This document shows, one piece after another, positions 15,409-25,049 of a stretch of DNA of 64,000 bases. The stretch spans positions 1,736,001 to 1,800,000 of the forward strand of contig NZ_CP079737.1 in NCBI RefSeq assembly GCF_019916025.1, given 5' to 3'. The DNA is from Paraclostridium bifermentans. Lineage in GTDB: Bacteria; Bacillota; Clostridia; Peptostreptococcales; Peptostreptococcaceae. A program made the position numbers and the translations under genes. Under the pieces are notes generated by a model. That model ran no database searches. It was not told where the DNA came from and saw only the letters and a list, made by a program, of their open reading frames with translations. Numbering within the stretch: position 1 is the stretch's first letter; every line of letters begins with the position of its first letter.

Positions 15409-15539
15409 AATTAGCTCTCCCCTTTATATGAATATCTATTTCTCTCTGACATCGTCATTTAATTATATACACATTTTTTCTCTTTTTCAATCAATATAAT
15501 TCATTTTGTCCTGCTAATATATATGTTTGTCCTGAATTA

Positions 15540-15576
15540 AAAAAAGAAAAAATACCAGTAATAAATATCTGGTATT
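15540..15576 (-). terminator. Terminator of the Spo0M-like gene
   Basis: On the - strand ATACCAGAT and a matching ATCTGGTAT-type arm pair around a short loop, followed by a T-rich run. It lies about 75 bases beyond the stop at 15649. Confidence 0.6.
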
Positions 15577-15648
15577 GTATTGTGTATTTCAATATTAAAT
15601 TTATATTTTTTGACATGGAAGTTTTTCTTCCTATACTATATGTTTATG

Positions 15649-16335
15649 CTAAATTTTAAATTTAATAACAGAATATATTTTATTAGTTAAATAATTTAAA
15701 TCATTTATATATTTATATTCAAATGTAACTTTTATATTTTGATTTAAATATACTTCTATACACTCATTTTTTTGCTTAAAAAAAATTTCAATATCGTCTT
15801 CATTTTGATTCAAATTTTCTTTCAATCTTCTGAATTTAAAGCACTGAATAAATGGTAAATTATCATATTTATTTTCTGTATATTTATTTTCTACTTCTAT
15901 TAAAGAAAACCCTAAATTTTCTATAATATCAATTGTATTTTCTATGTATTTTGGAGGTAATATATCTATATAATATTTTTCTTCTAATTTATTTTTACCG
16001 TTTTCTTTTAAACATGTCTTTATCCATATATGACTTTTGTGTATGGACACTGGAACTTTTCTATTTACCTTAAATTTAAATGGAACTTTTACTAATCCAC
16101 CCTCAATTATACTTTTATCTAAATCTATTTCTACCTTTTGCAAAACTACTTTTTTTCCGCCTATATTTTTATATTTATCTTTAATATAATTAGTTTTTAT
16201 ATATATTTTTATATTATGTAATTTTTTATTTAAATCCAAACCACTTAAAACACAAACTCCTTCTATATCTTTATCTGGATATATTTCTCTTGAGTTTATA
16301 AATGTTTTTAATTTAATTTCATTTGAACTACTCAT
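15649..16335 (-). CDS. Spo0M-like sporulation-control protein
   Basis: A 228-aa protein with the arrestin-like layout of the Spo0M family: beta-rich N-terminal half (IYPDKDIEGVCVLSG, then KVPFKFKVNRKVPVSIHKSHIWIKT), followed by a YYIDILPP junction and a second beta domain. The known family member, Bacillus Spo0M, modulates early sporulation. Here the C-terminal third is short compared with Bacillus. The start at 16335 follows AGGGGGAG. It is monocistronic by its spacing. Family placement rests on the VSIHKSHIW-type block and the overall layout, so it is probable rather than certain. Confidence 0.65.
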   Translation of the reverse strand: MSSSNEIKLKTFINSREIYPDKDIEGVCVLSGLDLNKKLHNIKIYIKTNYIKDKYKNIGGKKVVLQKVEIDLDKSIIEGGLVKVPFKFKVNRKVPVSIHKSHIWIKTCLKENGKNKLEEKYYIDILPPKYIENTIDIIENLGFSLIEVENKYTENKYDNLPFIQCFKFRRLKENLNQNEDDIEIFFKQKNECIEVYLNQNIKVTFEYKYINDLNYLTNKIYSVIKFKI

Positions 16336-16539
16336 GTACTCCCCCTATTTAAAAATACTCTTTACTATATTATTAATTATATTTTCCTCTAAAATATGCT
16401 TATTTAAGCAAAATAAAAGGATATATATAGAACTTTAAAGTCCAACATATAATCCCTTATTTTGTTTCGGTATAATAAATTTATTTAACAAATAATAATT
16501 TTTAACTGTATAATATATCCCGCCTAAAACTTATATTAT

Positions 16540-16656
16540 TTACATAAAAAAGCTAGCTATAGGTGCAACAGCAGTAACAACAAATGCTATTATTATTAAA
16601 AATATAGCAACTCTTTTCATTCCTAAGTTTTTTGATTTTTTTTCTTGTTTTATCAT
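16540..16656 (-). CDS. Small single-pass membrane protein, 38 aa
   Basis: It starts MIKQEKKSKNLGMKRVAIFL: a basic N-terminus followed by one hydrophobic segment (about residues 15-37). It starts at ATG 16656 with AAAGGAT ten bases upstream. Short Lys-rich N-terminus plus one membrane helix is a common layout among uncharacterised clostridial small proteins. It stands alone between the Spo0M-like gene and the S41 peptidase gene. The role is unknown. Confidence 0.6.
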   Translation of the reverse strand: MIKQEKKSKNLGMKRVAIFLIIIAFVVTAVAPIASFFM

Positions 16657-16897
16657 TTTAACCTATCCTTTCAGTTATAACGTTAATTTGTACATTTTAT
16701 TATACAACTTACAAATATATTAATCAAAAAAATTTTGTATTTAAATCAGTTCAATTTTAATTCAAACATTATAATTTATTAAAAATAATTTATATTTACT
16801 CTACCTTTAATATAGTAATTATTCTATACTATTTTAAAAAAACCTTTATATTTATAGTGTCAAAATTAATATTTTTAAATTTCATAAAACGCATATT

Positions 16898-18094
16898 CTA
16901 ATTTATATGTTCTAATTCTAAAACTTTATTTATGCATTTGTCATCTTTTAAATTTTTAGTTCTTTCACAGTTATTTATTTCAAAATCAGGTATAGTTTTC
17001 ACTTCCTCATCACATATTCCATCTTTATTTAAATACATTCCACTAGCCATTCTAACTATCAAGCCACTATTTTTTAATTCAAACAAAGCAGGATCTAATC
17101 CACCCCCATCGCCTCCAGTGGTGCCTCCTATCAAAGTTGCAAATTTAGATTCTTTACAAAACATAGCAAAGAATTCTGATGATGAATATACCTTTTTATC
17201 CGTAAGTAAATATATATTACCTTTAAAATTTAAATTTTTACTAGCTTTTATTGTGTAAGACGTATTTTCAAATCCATCGAATTTATTAAAAACTTCTTGT
17301 GGCGAATTTTTTCTTATACTATGAGGTAATTTATCAATAGGATTTAATTTTATTTTTCTTTCATCCGTATAATTTTTTATTAATTCACTTTTATTTCTAT
17401 AAGCTCTGTAACCACTTATTTTAATATCATCATTTATAAGCTTAGAAACAATTCCTTGCCAATAACTATCGCTCCCACCTTTATTTCCTCTTATATCTAT
17501 AATTAAAGCCTTGTAATTGGATATTGTTTTTATATAATCTCCAATCATATTTAAATCATTTTTCATAGAACCATGTTGTGGTGCCATAGATGGTAAATAC
17601 ATATATCCAACACTACTATTTACCGCATCTTGTAAAACTAATTCTTTTTTTAAAAAAGCACCATCACAAATTTTAACTTCTGGTTTTATATTATCGTATC
17701 TTTCTATAACTTTTTTATCATTAAGAAAATCATACCAATTATTTTTCGAATATGCTTTTTTAAACATTTCATATCTTTTTTTATTATTTATTACCTCGGT
17801 ATGCTTATTTCCTAATTCTGATAATATATCCGACATCTCAGCTACAAATTCATCATCATTTTTAGTATTTTTAATTCTCTTTATATATGTATTCTTGTTA
17901 GATATCCAGTCTTTTCCACTTAATCTGGTATTTACATCTAAATATGGATATCCTTCTTTTATTGTATTATACATATACTTAAAATCACTTACTTTCTCAG
18001 TTGTAGATAATTGATCCGATTTACTATATACCTTATTTCCAAAGATAACTATAGATCCAAAAACAACTATTAAAAATAATAATTTTTTTTTCAT
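16898..18094 (-). CDS. Exported S41-family peptidase
   Basis: A 398-aa protein with an N-terminal signal peptide (about 1-24, ending VYSKS). The C-terminal half has the S41/tail-specific protease pattern: ALIIDIRGNKGGSDSYW, then YLLTDKKVYSSSEFFAMFCK with the predicted nucleophile Ser, then GGTTGGDGG. No PDZ domain is obvious, which fits the short S41 subgroup rather than CtpA. It probably acts outside the membrane on unknown peptides. The start at 18094 has AAGGAAGTG upstream. It is monocistronic. Confidence 0.8.
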   Translation of the reverse strand: MKKKLLFLIVVFGSIVIFGNKVYSKSDQLSTTEKVSDFKYMYNTIKEGYPYLDVNTRLSGKDWISNKNTYIKRIKNTKNDDEFVAEMSDILSELGNKHTEVINNKKRYEMFKKAYSKNNWYDFLNDKKVIERYDNIKPEVKICDGAFLKKELVLQDAVNSSVGYMYLPSMAPQHGSMKNDLNMIGDYIKTISNYKALIIDIRGNKGGSDSYWQGIVSKLINDDIKISGYRAYRNKSELIKNYTDERKIKLNPIDKLPHSIRKNSPQEVFNKFDGFENTSYTIKASKNLNFKGNIYLLTDKKVYSSSEFFAMFCKESKFATLIGGTTGGDGGGLDPALFELKNSGLIVRMASGMYLNKDGICDEEVKTIPDFEINNCERTKNLKDDKCINKVLELEHIN

Positions 18095-18602
18095 TTAATT
18101 CACTTCCTTATTGCACTAATAACCTTAAACATTGTAACATCCCTTTTCAACAAAATCTAGGTTGCTAACTAATCATTTAAAAAGTTATTTAAATTATGTT
18201 AAAATTTATATTTTTTAATATAATCATTAGTATGCTCTATTTTTCAATAAAATTATGTACATATTTAGTTAAAAAAAATACTACCATAAAATTATGGTAG
18301 CACTTAATAAAAGAGTAGTTATATAATATTTTTTCAGATTTTATTTACCCTATTAATTAATGTAATTTTCAAAATCAATAGATATTATATTATATTATAA
18401 TTAGAAAAATTATGCAATATTTATATGAATTTTTTTATTTATTTATTAAAATTTAACATATATTTTGTTTAACCCTTAACATATAAGTATTATAATTTAT
18501 ATAGTAGGATATTTTTAATCAATTTCATATATACTTCATGTTTAAATATTAAACTAATAATAACCATTTACTAAGTCTAACTTTTAACAGGAGGATCCTA
18601 AA
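18095..18602. other. 508-base intergenic region
   Basis: It separates the - strand peptidase gene from the + strand small membrane protein gene, so it should carry two divergent promoters. It also contains a - strand terminator-like palindrome (18270-18300) with no annotated - strand gene before it. No ORF with a ribosome site was found. The right part is very AT-rich, with TATAATT-like strings near 18490-18500. Confidence 0.4.
18270..18300 (-). terminator. Orphan terminator palindrome
   Basis: CTACCATAA/TTATGGTAG pairs and on the - strand is followed by TATTTTTTTT. Its core is nearly the same as that of the terminator at 12203-12232. No - strand gene lies upstream, so it may end a small RNA or guard against read-through. 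Confidence 0.5.
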
Positions 18603-18920
18603 ATGAAAATTAACTTTTTGCCAAGAACTAAATTGGGACAATATAGCGTAATAATTATGGCTTTAACTCTAATATTTTTTATAGTTGGTTCTTTAATGTC
18701 TTGGGATTTTTCTTATTACGGATTTAAGTTTATAGCAAAAAATCAAATTCATATAGCTGTATTATTTATTATATTCATCCTGGGAGTCCTAGCTTGTGCT
18801 TTAGGTTTTATAGCTATAGATAAAAAAAGAGATAAATCAATTTTAGTACTTATCTCTATAATATTAGGAATAAATAATATTGTTGGATTCTTTAGTTTTA
18901 TTGCACATATATTTATATAA
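18603..18920 (+). CDS. Small membrane protein, 105 aa
   Basis: Three predicted membrane segments (about 15-35, 48-70 and 77-103) and a basic N-terminus (MKINFLPRTKLGQYS) indicate an inner-membrane protein with the N-terminus inside. No family is recognised. GGAGG stands nine bases before the ATG. It is alone, with a strong bidirectional terminator right after its stop codon. Confidence 0.65.
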   Translation: MKINFLPRTKLGQYSVIIMALTLIFFIVGSLMSWDFSYYGFKFIAKNQIHIAVLFIIFILGVLACALGFIAIDKKRDKSILVLISIILGINNIVGFFSFIAHIFI

Positions 18921-18921
18921 T

Positions 18922-18968
18922 AATAAAAGTATAGGCTATATAAAAAGTTTATAGCCTATACTTTTATT
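18922..18968. terminator. Bidirectional terminator
   Basis: The arms AATAAAAGTATAGGCTATA and the matching TATAGCCTATACTTTTATT pair over 19 bases around a nine-base loop. T runs exist on both strands. Confidence 0.8.
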
Positions 18969-19255
18969 ATTTTAGTTTAAATTTTATTAATAAATTCATA
19001 TAAAAATTTTTTCCGAATAAAATTATCATAAGCTTTTTAGTATATAATTCGCACCACTTCGAACTATATATATGTTAACAATTATTAAGTAAACTTCATA
19101 TGTTAGTTTTTTCAATATCTTTACGAAAACGTTTTTATTTATTTTTTTATTCTAAACTTCATGTTGTTGACAACATATCTACGTAAGAGTAGTATACCTT
19201 AATGTAAAGTTAATTTTATATGTTTTTAAAACTATTAGGGGGGATAATTAATTTT

Positions 19256-20447
19256 ATGAAATCTAATATAAAAAATATAGTATCTTCTGAGGTGTTTACC
19301 AGGAAGCTTACTTATATGCGCAACTATAATTTCTATAACCTTAGCAAACAGTCCATTTTCATCTGTTTATCATCATCTATTGGGAGAATTTAAATTTTTA
19401 GGACACTTTAATATACATATGTTAGTAAATGATTTTTTAATGGCTATATTCTTTTTATTAGTAGGACTCGAAATAAAACATGAGTTACTATATGGAAATT
19501 TATCTAGCTTCAAAAAGGCTTCTTTTCCTATATTTTCAGCATTGGGTGGAGTTATTGTTCCAGCCATTATATTTATGGTATTTAATAAAGGTACTCAATT
19601 TGAAGCTGGTGTTGGAATTCCAATTTCAACTGATATAGCTTTTGCTGTAGGTATTTTTATGATACTAAAAAACAAATTAAATCCAGCTTTAAAAATATTC
19701 TTACTTTCTTTGGCTGTTGTAGATGATTTAATTTCTATATTTGTAATTGGATTTTTGTATTCTTCTAATATAAATTTCAAATTTTTATATTTAGCATTGT
19801 TTTTTACTGGTATTCTAATGTACATGAACATAAGACTTAGAATCAATAAAATTTATCCATATTTGATAATTGGATTTTTTATATGGGGACTTATATATTT
19901 AAGTGGTGTTCACGCTACTATAAGTGGTGTTTTAATTGCAATATCAATTCCATCTACTAAGCTTAGAAATGAAAAAAAACCTATTTCATATAAGTTAGAA
20001 CATAAATTAAGTCCATTGTGCAATTTGTTTATACTACCACTATTCGCTTTAGCAAATACTGCAATAACCCTAAATTTAAATATAGATATTTCTAGTAGTG
20101 ATACTTTAATCAAAGGAATTATAGCTGGACTATCAATAGGAAAACCGTTAGGTATAATGACATTTGCATTTATAGCAACAATGCTTGGTCTTACAGAAAA
20201 GCCTAAGGGCTCAACTTGGTTATCAATCTTCTCTGTATCAATACTTGCGGGGGTAGGCTTTACAATGTCTATATTCATCTCAGAAATAGCTTTTGCTAAT
20301 AACCCTGAGTTTATAAGTATTGCTAAAATTTCTATATTGTTAGCATCCTTAATTTCAATAATTTCAACTTATATAATAGCTACTTTTGCTAGCAAAAACA
20401 CTTCGTTTAACAAAAACTATACATTTAAACATAAAAAGACTGCTTAA
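19256..20447 (+). pseudogene. nhaA: nhaA Na+/H+ antiporter gene with a +1 frameshift
   Basis: The reading frame from ATG 19256 (behind AGGGGGG) starts like NhaA (MKSNIKNIVSSEVF) but ends at a TAA at 19391-19393. Removing one base near 19298 joins SSEVF to PGSLLICATIISITLANSPF and on to the long intact frame ending at 20447. NhaA proteins have SE..GG/PG..LL near this place, so an extra base is the simplest reading. The rest is full length, with the DD pair in the AVVDDLISI block that binds Na+ and the usual 11-12 membrane segments. A start at the TTG 19380 is possible but would drop the first helix and has no ribosome site. A mutation, phase variation or a sequencing error are all possible. 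Confidence 0.75.
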
Positions 20448-20448
20448 A

Positions 20449-20490
20449 ATAAAAGGCTTGAAACAATAATTTGTTTCAAGCCTTTTATTT
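20449..20490. terminator. Bidirectional terminator between nhaA and splB
   Basis: AAAAGGCTTGAAACAA pairs with its complement around a short loop, with A and T runs on both sides. It serves the convergent nhaA (+) and splB (-) genes. Confidence 0.8.
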
Positions 20491-20495
20491 TTTCA

Positions 20496-21518
20496 CTATA
20501 TAATATACTTAATTTCGCTTTTAGGAAATTCATTTAGTATGTTCTCTTTAAAAAATTCTTTCATATCTAATAGCTGTTCTTTTGTGTATACGTATTTGCC
20601 ATATCCAAATTGCCCATATTTAAACGTTCTGTGATCATCAACCATTGGAAGAGTAGTTTCTGGAAAAATTTCTATTATTCTATTTTTTGCTTTAGTCGTA
20701 TATCGATGAGAAATAACTTCAAAAGTAAGTGTTTCATGATAATTTTCAGGTAATGTATCTTTTATATGTTTTATTAATTTTTTATAGTCATCTTTCCAGT
20801 TTTCGTATAAAAAAACTGGCGCAATTATAAATCCTATTTTATACCCAGCTTTAGCTGCTTTTGCAGCAGCTTCAATTCTTTTATTAGAAGATGCCGTATA
20901 ATGCTCATAAGAATCTATTATTTTAGGCGTGTTTATACTAAATCTTATTTCTGTATGATTATTATGATTTATATTTAAAAGACTGTCTATATCGCTATAT
21001 TTAGTTACAAATCTAAACCTTCCTTTATCTTCTTTCCCAAAAAATTCTATTACAAGCTTTAGTGAATTTGTATAAGGTTCTAATGGAATTGGGTCTGACG
21101 TTGCAGCTCCCTCGAATATAGTTATCTCTGGCTCTCTTTCATCAATATACTTTTTAGTTTGATTTAATACATCATCCATGTTTACAAAAACTTTTACAAA
21201 TGGTTTATCTCCTAATTGTGTATTTAAATAACAATATTCACACCTACCCATACATCCACTTACAATTGGCAATTGATAGTGTGCTGAAGGTTTACATGTT
21301 TGAAACTTTAAGCTGCTTCTTTTTCCAACAACTAAAGTTTCTTTTCCTGATCTGTATTGTTCAAATAAATTTCCTCCTGGAATGTTGCTCTTTACCCTAT
21401 TTGATGTTAATTGTATAATTTCTACATTTTTATTGTCTTTCACCATGTCATAAATTTTTTTTCCAATGTATGTATCTATTGAGCCTTTTTCAAATATAAC
21501 TCTTCTAGGATTAAACAT
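20496..21518 (-). CDS. splB: Spore photoproduct lyase (radical SAM)
   Basis: A 340-aa protein that repairs the spore photoproduct thymine dimer during germination using SAM and a 4Fe-4S cluster. The cluster motif is GCMGRCEYCYLNTQLGDKP (Cys-X3-Cys-X2-Cys). The flanking FQTCKPSAHYQLP and the C-terminal FKYGQFGYGKYVYTKEQL are typical of clostridial SplB. The start at 21518 (MFNPRR) is chosen because GAGAGGTG lies six bases upstream; a codon 15 bases earlier overlaps that site. A forespore promoter is expected but not clear. It lies next to a SASP gene, whose product makes DNA form this photoproduct. Confidence 0.92.
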   Translation of the reverse strand: MFNPRRVIFEKGSIDTYIGKKIYDMVKDNKNVEIIQLTSNRVKSNIPGGNLFEQYRSGKETLVVGKRSSLKFQTCKPSAHYQLPIVSGCMGRCEYCYLNTQLGDKPFVKVFVNMDDVLNQTKKYIDEREPEITIFEGAATSDPIPLEPYTNSLKLVIEFFGKEDKGRFRFVTKYSDIDSLLNINHNNHTEIRFSINTPKIIDSYEHYTASSNKRIEAAAKAAKAGYKIGFIIAPVFLYENWKDDYKKLIKHIKDTLPENYHETLTFEVISHRYTTKAKNRIIEIFPETTLPMVDDHRTFKYGQFGYGKYVYTKEQLLDMKEFFKENILNEFPKSEIKYII

Positions 21519-21656
21519 TTTTTCACCTCTCAAAATTAATTATTTCTTATAGCTTCTCCAATTTTGCTTAAAGTAAAAGATTCCATGTTAATAATTCATA
21601 AATAATTAATAATAAAGTATATAAAAATATTTAGTAAACGTAATTTTATTAAGTAC

Positions 21657-21690
21657 AAAAAATGCAATAGTTTTAACCTATTGCATTTTT
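21657..21690 (-). terminator. Terminator of the SASP gene
   Basis: AAAAATGCAATAG pairs with CTATTGCATTTTT around an eight-base loop and is followed by T on the - strand. Confidence 0.75.
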
Positions 21691-21700
21691 ATTAATTAAC

Positions 21701-21943
21701 TTATTTTTCTTTGTTCATTTTCATAAGAATTTCTTCACCTTTAGAAACTAATGATTTAGTCATAGCTCCTCCAACTTGTTCTCCAGCAAGAACATTTTTA
21801 GATATTCCTTCTATAGTATTTTGAGGTGCATTACTTTCAACTTTACCACTTAGCATATTATAGTTATATCCAAGTTCATTAGCTATTTCCATTTTAAACA
21901 TATTTAAAGCTTGTTTTGCATTGCTGTTTATTGTTTTACTCAT
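21701..21943 (-). CDS. Alpha/beta-type small acid-soluble spore protein
   Basis: An 80-aa DNA-binding spore protein. The ALNMFKMEIANELGYNYN block and the GGAMTKSLVSKGEE block are the two conserved SASP regions. The middle is longer than in Bacillus SspA/B, as in several clostridia. The usual GPR cleavage site (EIA before the Asn-rich segment) is present. The start at 21943 (MSKTINSN) is chosen because AAAGGGTG lies eight bases upstream; two in-frame ATGs upstream overlap it. It saturates spore DNA and protects it from UV. It is expressed in the forespore in known systems. Confidence 0.8.
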   Translation of the reverse strand: MSKTINSNAKQALNMFKMEIANELGYNYNMLSGKVESNAPQNTIEGISKNVLAGEQVGGAMTKSLVSKGEEILMKMNKEK

Positions 21944-22033
21944 TAACATACACCCTTTCATTTGTTTTACTTATACAATAGGATGCACTTAATTTTAAAT
22001 ATAATTCAATGGATTATATTCAAAATTAAATCT

Positions 22034-22064
22034 AAAAAAGACTCCTATATAGGAGCCTTTTAAT
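22034..22064 (-). terminator. Terminator of the nucleoside operon
   Basis: GGCTCC/GGAGTC with a six-base loop is followed by six T on the - strand, about 20 bases beyond the fsa stop. Confidence 0.7.
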
Positions 22065-22084
22065 ATTGCAAACAAAATTTCATA

Positions 22085-22729
22085 TTATTTTCCTTGTTTT
22101 TCATAGTCACTTAAAAACTTAGCTATTCCTATGTCTGTTAAAGGATGTTTAGCCATTTGTTCTAAAACTTTAAATGGTATAGTCGCTATATCAGATCCTG
22201 CCATAGCACACTCTGATACATGTATTGGATTTCTTATACTTGCAGAAATTATTTCTGTTTGCATATTATGGACTTCAAATATGTTTGCTATTTCACTTAT
22301 AAGTTCTACTCCTATAGCACCTATATCATCTAATCTTCCTACAAATGGACTTACATAAGTTGCCCCTGCTTTAGCTGCAAGTAATGCTTGTTGTGATGAG
22401 AATATTAATGTAACATTTGTTTTTATTCCTTTTTCAGTTAATATCTTAACTGCCTTTAATCCTTCTATACACATAGGTATTTTAATAACTATATTTTTAT
22501 GTAATTTAACTAATTCCATAGCTTCTTCGACCATTTTATCACACTCTAAACTTATTACTTCTGCACTTATAGGTCCATCCACTATACTACATATTTCATT
22601 TATAACTTCTTGAAGATCTCTACCTTCTTTAGCTATAAGAGATGGATTTGTTGTTACACCATCTATTATACCCCAAGTGTTGGCTTCCTTTATCTCATCT
22701 ATATTAGCTGTATCTATAAATATTTTCAT
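22085..22729 (-). CDS. fsa: Fructose-6-phosphate aldolase / transaldolase-like protein
   Basis: A 214-aa TalC/Fsa-family class I aldolase (short transaldolase). The N-terminal [13 protein letters not shown] and [13 protein letters not shown] blocks and the Schiff-base Lys region ([12 protein letters not shown], Lys about 84) are clear, as is [11 protein letters not shown]. It could have transaldolase or fructose-6-phosphate aldolase activity; sequence does not decide. It is the last gene of the nucleoside salvage run and would let pentose phosphate from nucleosides enter glycolysis. AAAGGAGAT precedes the start. Confidence 0.85.
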   Translation of the reverse strand: MKIFIDTANIDEIKEANTWGIIDGVTTNPSLIAKEGRDLQEVINEICSIVDGPISAEVISLECDKMVEEAMELVKLHKNIVIKIPMCIEGLKAVKILTEKGIKTNVTLIFSSQQALLAAKAGATYVSPFVGRLDDIGAIGVELISEIANIFEVHNMQTEIISASIRNPIHVSECAMAGSDIATIPFKVLEQMAKHPLTDIGIAKFLSDYEKQGK

Positions 22730-22750
22730 TTTAATATCTCCTTTTCATTT

Positions 22751-24034
22751 TTATAAAGCTACGATTGCTCCAACTATTAATGCACTTAAAACACTTACAC
22801 AGAATCCACCTATCATACCTCTAAATGCTAATTCTGCTAGTTGTCCTCTTTTTTCAGGACAAAATACTGATATACCTGATATACAAATTCCCATACTAGA
22901 TATATTTGCAAAACCTGTTAAAGATATCGCCATCATTAATCCTGTTCTATAATCAAGAGTATTTAGCATTTGTCCTAGTTCTCCAAAAGCAACAAATTCA
23001 TTTAAAGCTAATTTACTTCCTAATAATTGTCCTGCTGTTAATATGCTTTCTTTTGGTATTCCCATGAAAAATCCTATAGGTGCAAATACATAAGATAATA
23101 TACCTTCTAATGATAACCCTACTATTGAAAGTCCCCCATTAACTAGTGCAACTAAAGCTATTATAGCTATTAATGATGCTCCTATTCCAAGTGCCATATG
23201 CATTCCATCAGTAGCACCTTGAGATATTGCTTCCATTATATTACTATTATTTCCTTTGTTATCTATAGTTACCTCATCACTATTTATTGTAGTTGTAGCA
23301 CACTCTACAACAGCAATAGTGTCTGTTCCATTTTCATTCTCTATTGTTTCACTACTTACTTTTTCAACTTCATATACTTTTTCTGGAAGTATTATTTTAG
23401 ATATTATTATACTTCCTAAAGGAACTAAAGCTCCTCCTATTAATAAGTATTGCATTGGAATTCCAAGCCCTGCATATCCACCAAGAACAGTAGCTGACAT
23501 ACTACCCATTCCTGATATTAGAACTAGCATTATTTCACTTTCAGTCATCCCAGATAAATATTTACTTACAAGTATAGGTGACTCTGTTTGTCCTAAAAAC
23601 ATATTTGCAACTGCAACGAAACTTTCTACCTTACTTGTTCCTAGTACTTTTTCTATTGCTCCTCCTATAAGCTTAACAACAAAACCTATAAGACCTATAT
23701 AATAAAGTGCTGCTACAAGCGCAGATATAAATATTATATTACCTAAAACTTGAATACCAAATATCATTCCTGTTGGTGCACCTGCATCTGCTAAAGGTCC
23801 AAATACAAATCCAAGACCTTGTGCTCCATAACTTAATACTTTTGTTACAACGTCTGATATTTTTTCTATACCTATTCTTCCTAAAGGAAACTTTAATAAT
23901 AGAAATGCTAAAACTACTTGAATTCCTAAAGCTTTTAATATCATCTTTTTATTGATATCTTTTTTATTTGGAGATACTAAATATAATCCTCCTAATAAAA
24001 GAGCTATCCCTATTATATTTAACACTATTGCCAT
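22751..24034 (-). CDS. nupC: Concentrative nucleoside transporter (CNT/NupC)
   Basis: A 427-aa membrane protein of the NupC family that imports nucleosides with H+ or Na+. About ten membrane segments are visible. The conserved GQTESPILVSKYLS and NEFVAFGELGQML motifs, part of the substrate site, are present. A hydrophilic insertion around 225-265 (between two membrane halves) is longer than in the second copy at 39062-40258. It sits between punA and fsa. A 22-base hairpin (24087-24132) lies in the 130-base gap before it. Confidence 0.92.
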   Translation of the reverse strand: MAIVLNIIGIALLLGGLYLVSPNKKDINKKMILKALGIQVVLAFLLLKFPLGRIGIEKISDVVTKVLSYGAQGLGFVFGPLADAGAPTGMIFGIQVLGNIIFISALVAALYYIGLIGFVVKLIGGAIEKVLGTSKVESFVAVANMFLGQTESPILVSKYLSGMTESEIMLVLISGMGSMSATVLGGYAGLGIPMQYLLIGGALVPLGSIIISKIILPEKVYEVEKVSSETIENENGTDTIAVVECATTTINSDEVTIDNKGNNSNIMEAISQGATDGMHMALGIGASLIAIIALVALVNGGLSIVGLSLEGILSYVFAPIGFFMGIPKESILTAGQLLGSKLALNEFVAFGELGQMLNTLDYRTGLMMAISLTGFANISSMGICISGISVFCPEKRGQLAELAFRGMIGGFCVSVLSALIVGAIVAL

Positions 24035-24086
24035 TTTAATCGCCCTCGTTTTTCTATATGATAAGTTTTTTGATTGGTGTGATTTT

Positions 24087-24132
24087 TAATCAGATATTAT
24101 TGATATTTTTAAATACCAACAATATCTGATTA
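24087..24132 (-). other. Intercistronic hairpin between punA and nupC
   Basis: The arms 24087-24108 and 24111-24132 pair over 22 bases. In the - strand RNA the two imperfect positions are G-U wobbles, whereas in a + strand RNA they would be A-C mismatches. This favours a structure in the operon mRNA. No T run follows, so stability or processing control is more likely than termination. Confidence 0.6.
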
Positions 24133-24164
24133 ACTTTATATGTTAGTTTTTAATTTGACGTTAA

Positions 24165-24986
24165 TTATATTTCATGAACTATACTTTTTACTAAACTTAA
24201 GAATTGTTCTTTTACTCTTTGCGTAGTTTCTATTACCTCTTCATGATTTAAAGGTTGGTCAAGTATTCCTGCTGCCATGTTAGTTATACAAGATACTCCT
24301 ATAACATTTAATTTACTGTGAGATGCAACTATTACTTCTGGTACTGTTGACATTCCAACTGCATCTGCTCCTAATATTTGAGCCATTCTTACTTCAGCAG
24401 GTGTTTCATATGTTGGTCCAGTGAAGAACGCATATACACCTTCTTTTATATCAATATTTAATTTTTTTGCACATTCTCTAGCTAATTCAACATATTTTGG
24501 AGTATATGCAGTTGACATATCCGGGAATCTTACGCCTAGTCTATCATCATTTTTGCCTATTAAAGGATTGTTTCCTCCCAGGTTTAAATGATCTTTTATT
24601 ATCATTAAATCTCCAGGATTAAAATCTTTATTGGCTCCTCCTGCAGCGTTTGTTACAAATACAGTTTCAACTCCAAGAGCTTTCATAACTCTTACAGGGA
24701 ATGTTGTTTCTTGCATTTTATATCCTTCATAAAAATGGAATCTACCTTGCATAGCTACAACATCTTTTCCTTCTAATTTACCTATTACAAGTTGCCCTTT
24801 ATGTCCTTCAACTGTTGAAACAGGAAAGTTTGGTATTTCATCATAGCTAATTATTACAGGATTTTCTATTTCATCTCCTAAAACACCTAACCCTGATCCT
24901 AGTATAAGTCCTATAGTTGGATTTGAATTTATTTTAGATTTTATATAATTTGCACTTTCTGTTATTTTTTCATATAAGTTGTTCAT
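24165..24986 (-). CDS. punA: Purine nucleoside phosphorylase (trimeric type)
   Basis: A 273-aa enzyme that splits purine (deoxy)nucleosides with phosphate to base and (deoxy)ribose-1-phosphate. Family blocks include LILGSGLGVLGDEI (phosphate loop), the VEGHKGQLVIG segment, QGRFHFYEGY and the base-binding FFTGPTYETPAEVRM...DAVGMSTVPEVI. Length and motifs fit the trimeric PNP I group. GTGAGGT precedes the start. It is in an operon with deoC, pdp and nupC. Confidence 0.93.
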   Translation of the reverse strand: MNNLYEKITESANYIKSKINSNPTIGLILGSGLGVLGDEIENPVIISYDEIPNFPVSTVEGHKGQLVIGKLEGKDVVAMQGRFHFYEGYKMQETTFPVRVMKALGVETVFVTNAAGGANKDFNPGDLMIIKDHLNLGGNNPLIGKNDDRLGVRFPDMSTAYTPKYVELARECAKKLNIDIKEGVYAFFTGPTYETPAEVRMAQILGADAVGMSTVPEVIVASHSKLNVIGVSCITNMAAGILDQPLNHEEVIETTQRVKEQFLSLVKSIVHEI

Positions 24987-25049
24987 TATATATACCTCAC
25001 TTTTCTATTTATGTTTGTTTTTTAAAACGTTTTCTTATTATGTAAATTT

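Noticed and set aside
18969-19255. Na+ riboswitch before nhaA
   Set aside because: No conserved motif of known Na+ or Li+ riboswitch classes could be recognised; the region is simply AT-rich with a possible TTGACA box.
19380-19382. TTG 19380 as a true nhaA start
   Set aside because: There is no ribosome site, the first membrane helix would be lost, and a recognisable NhaA N-terminus with a ribosome site exists upstream in another frame.
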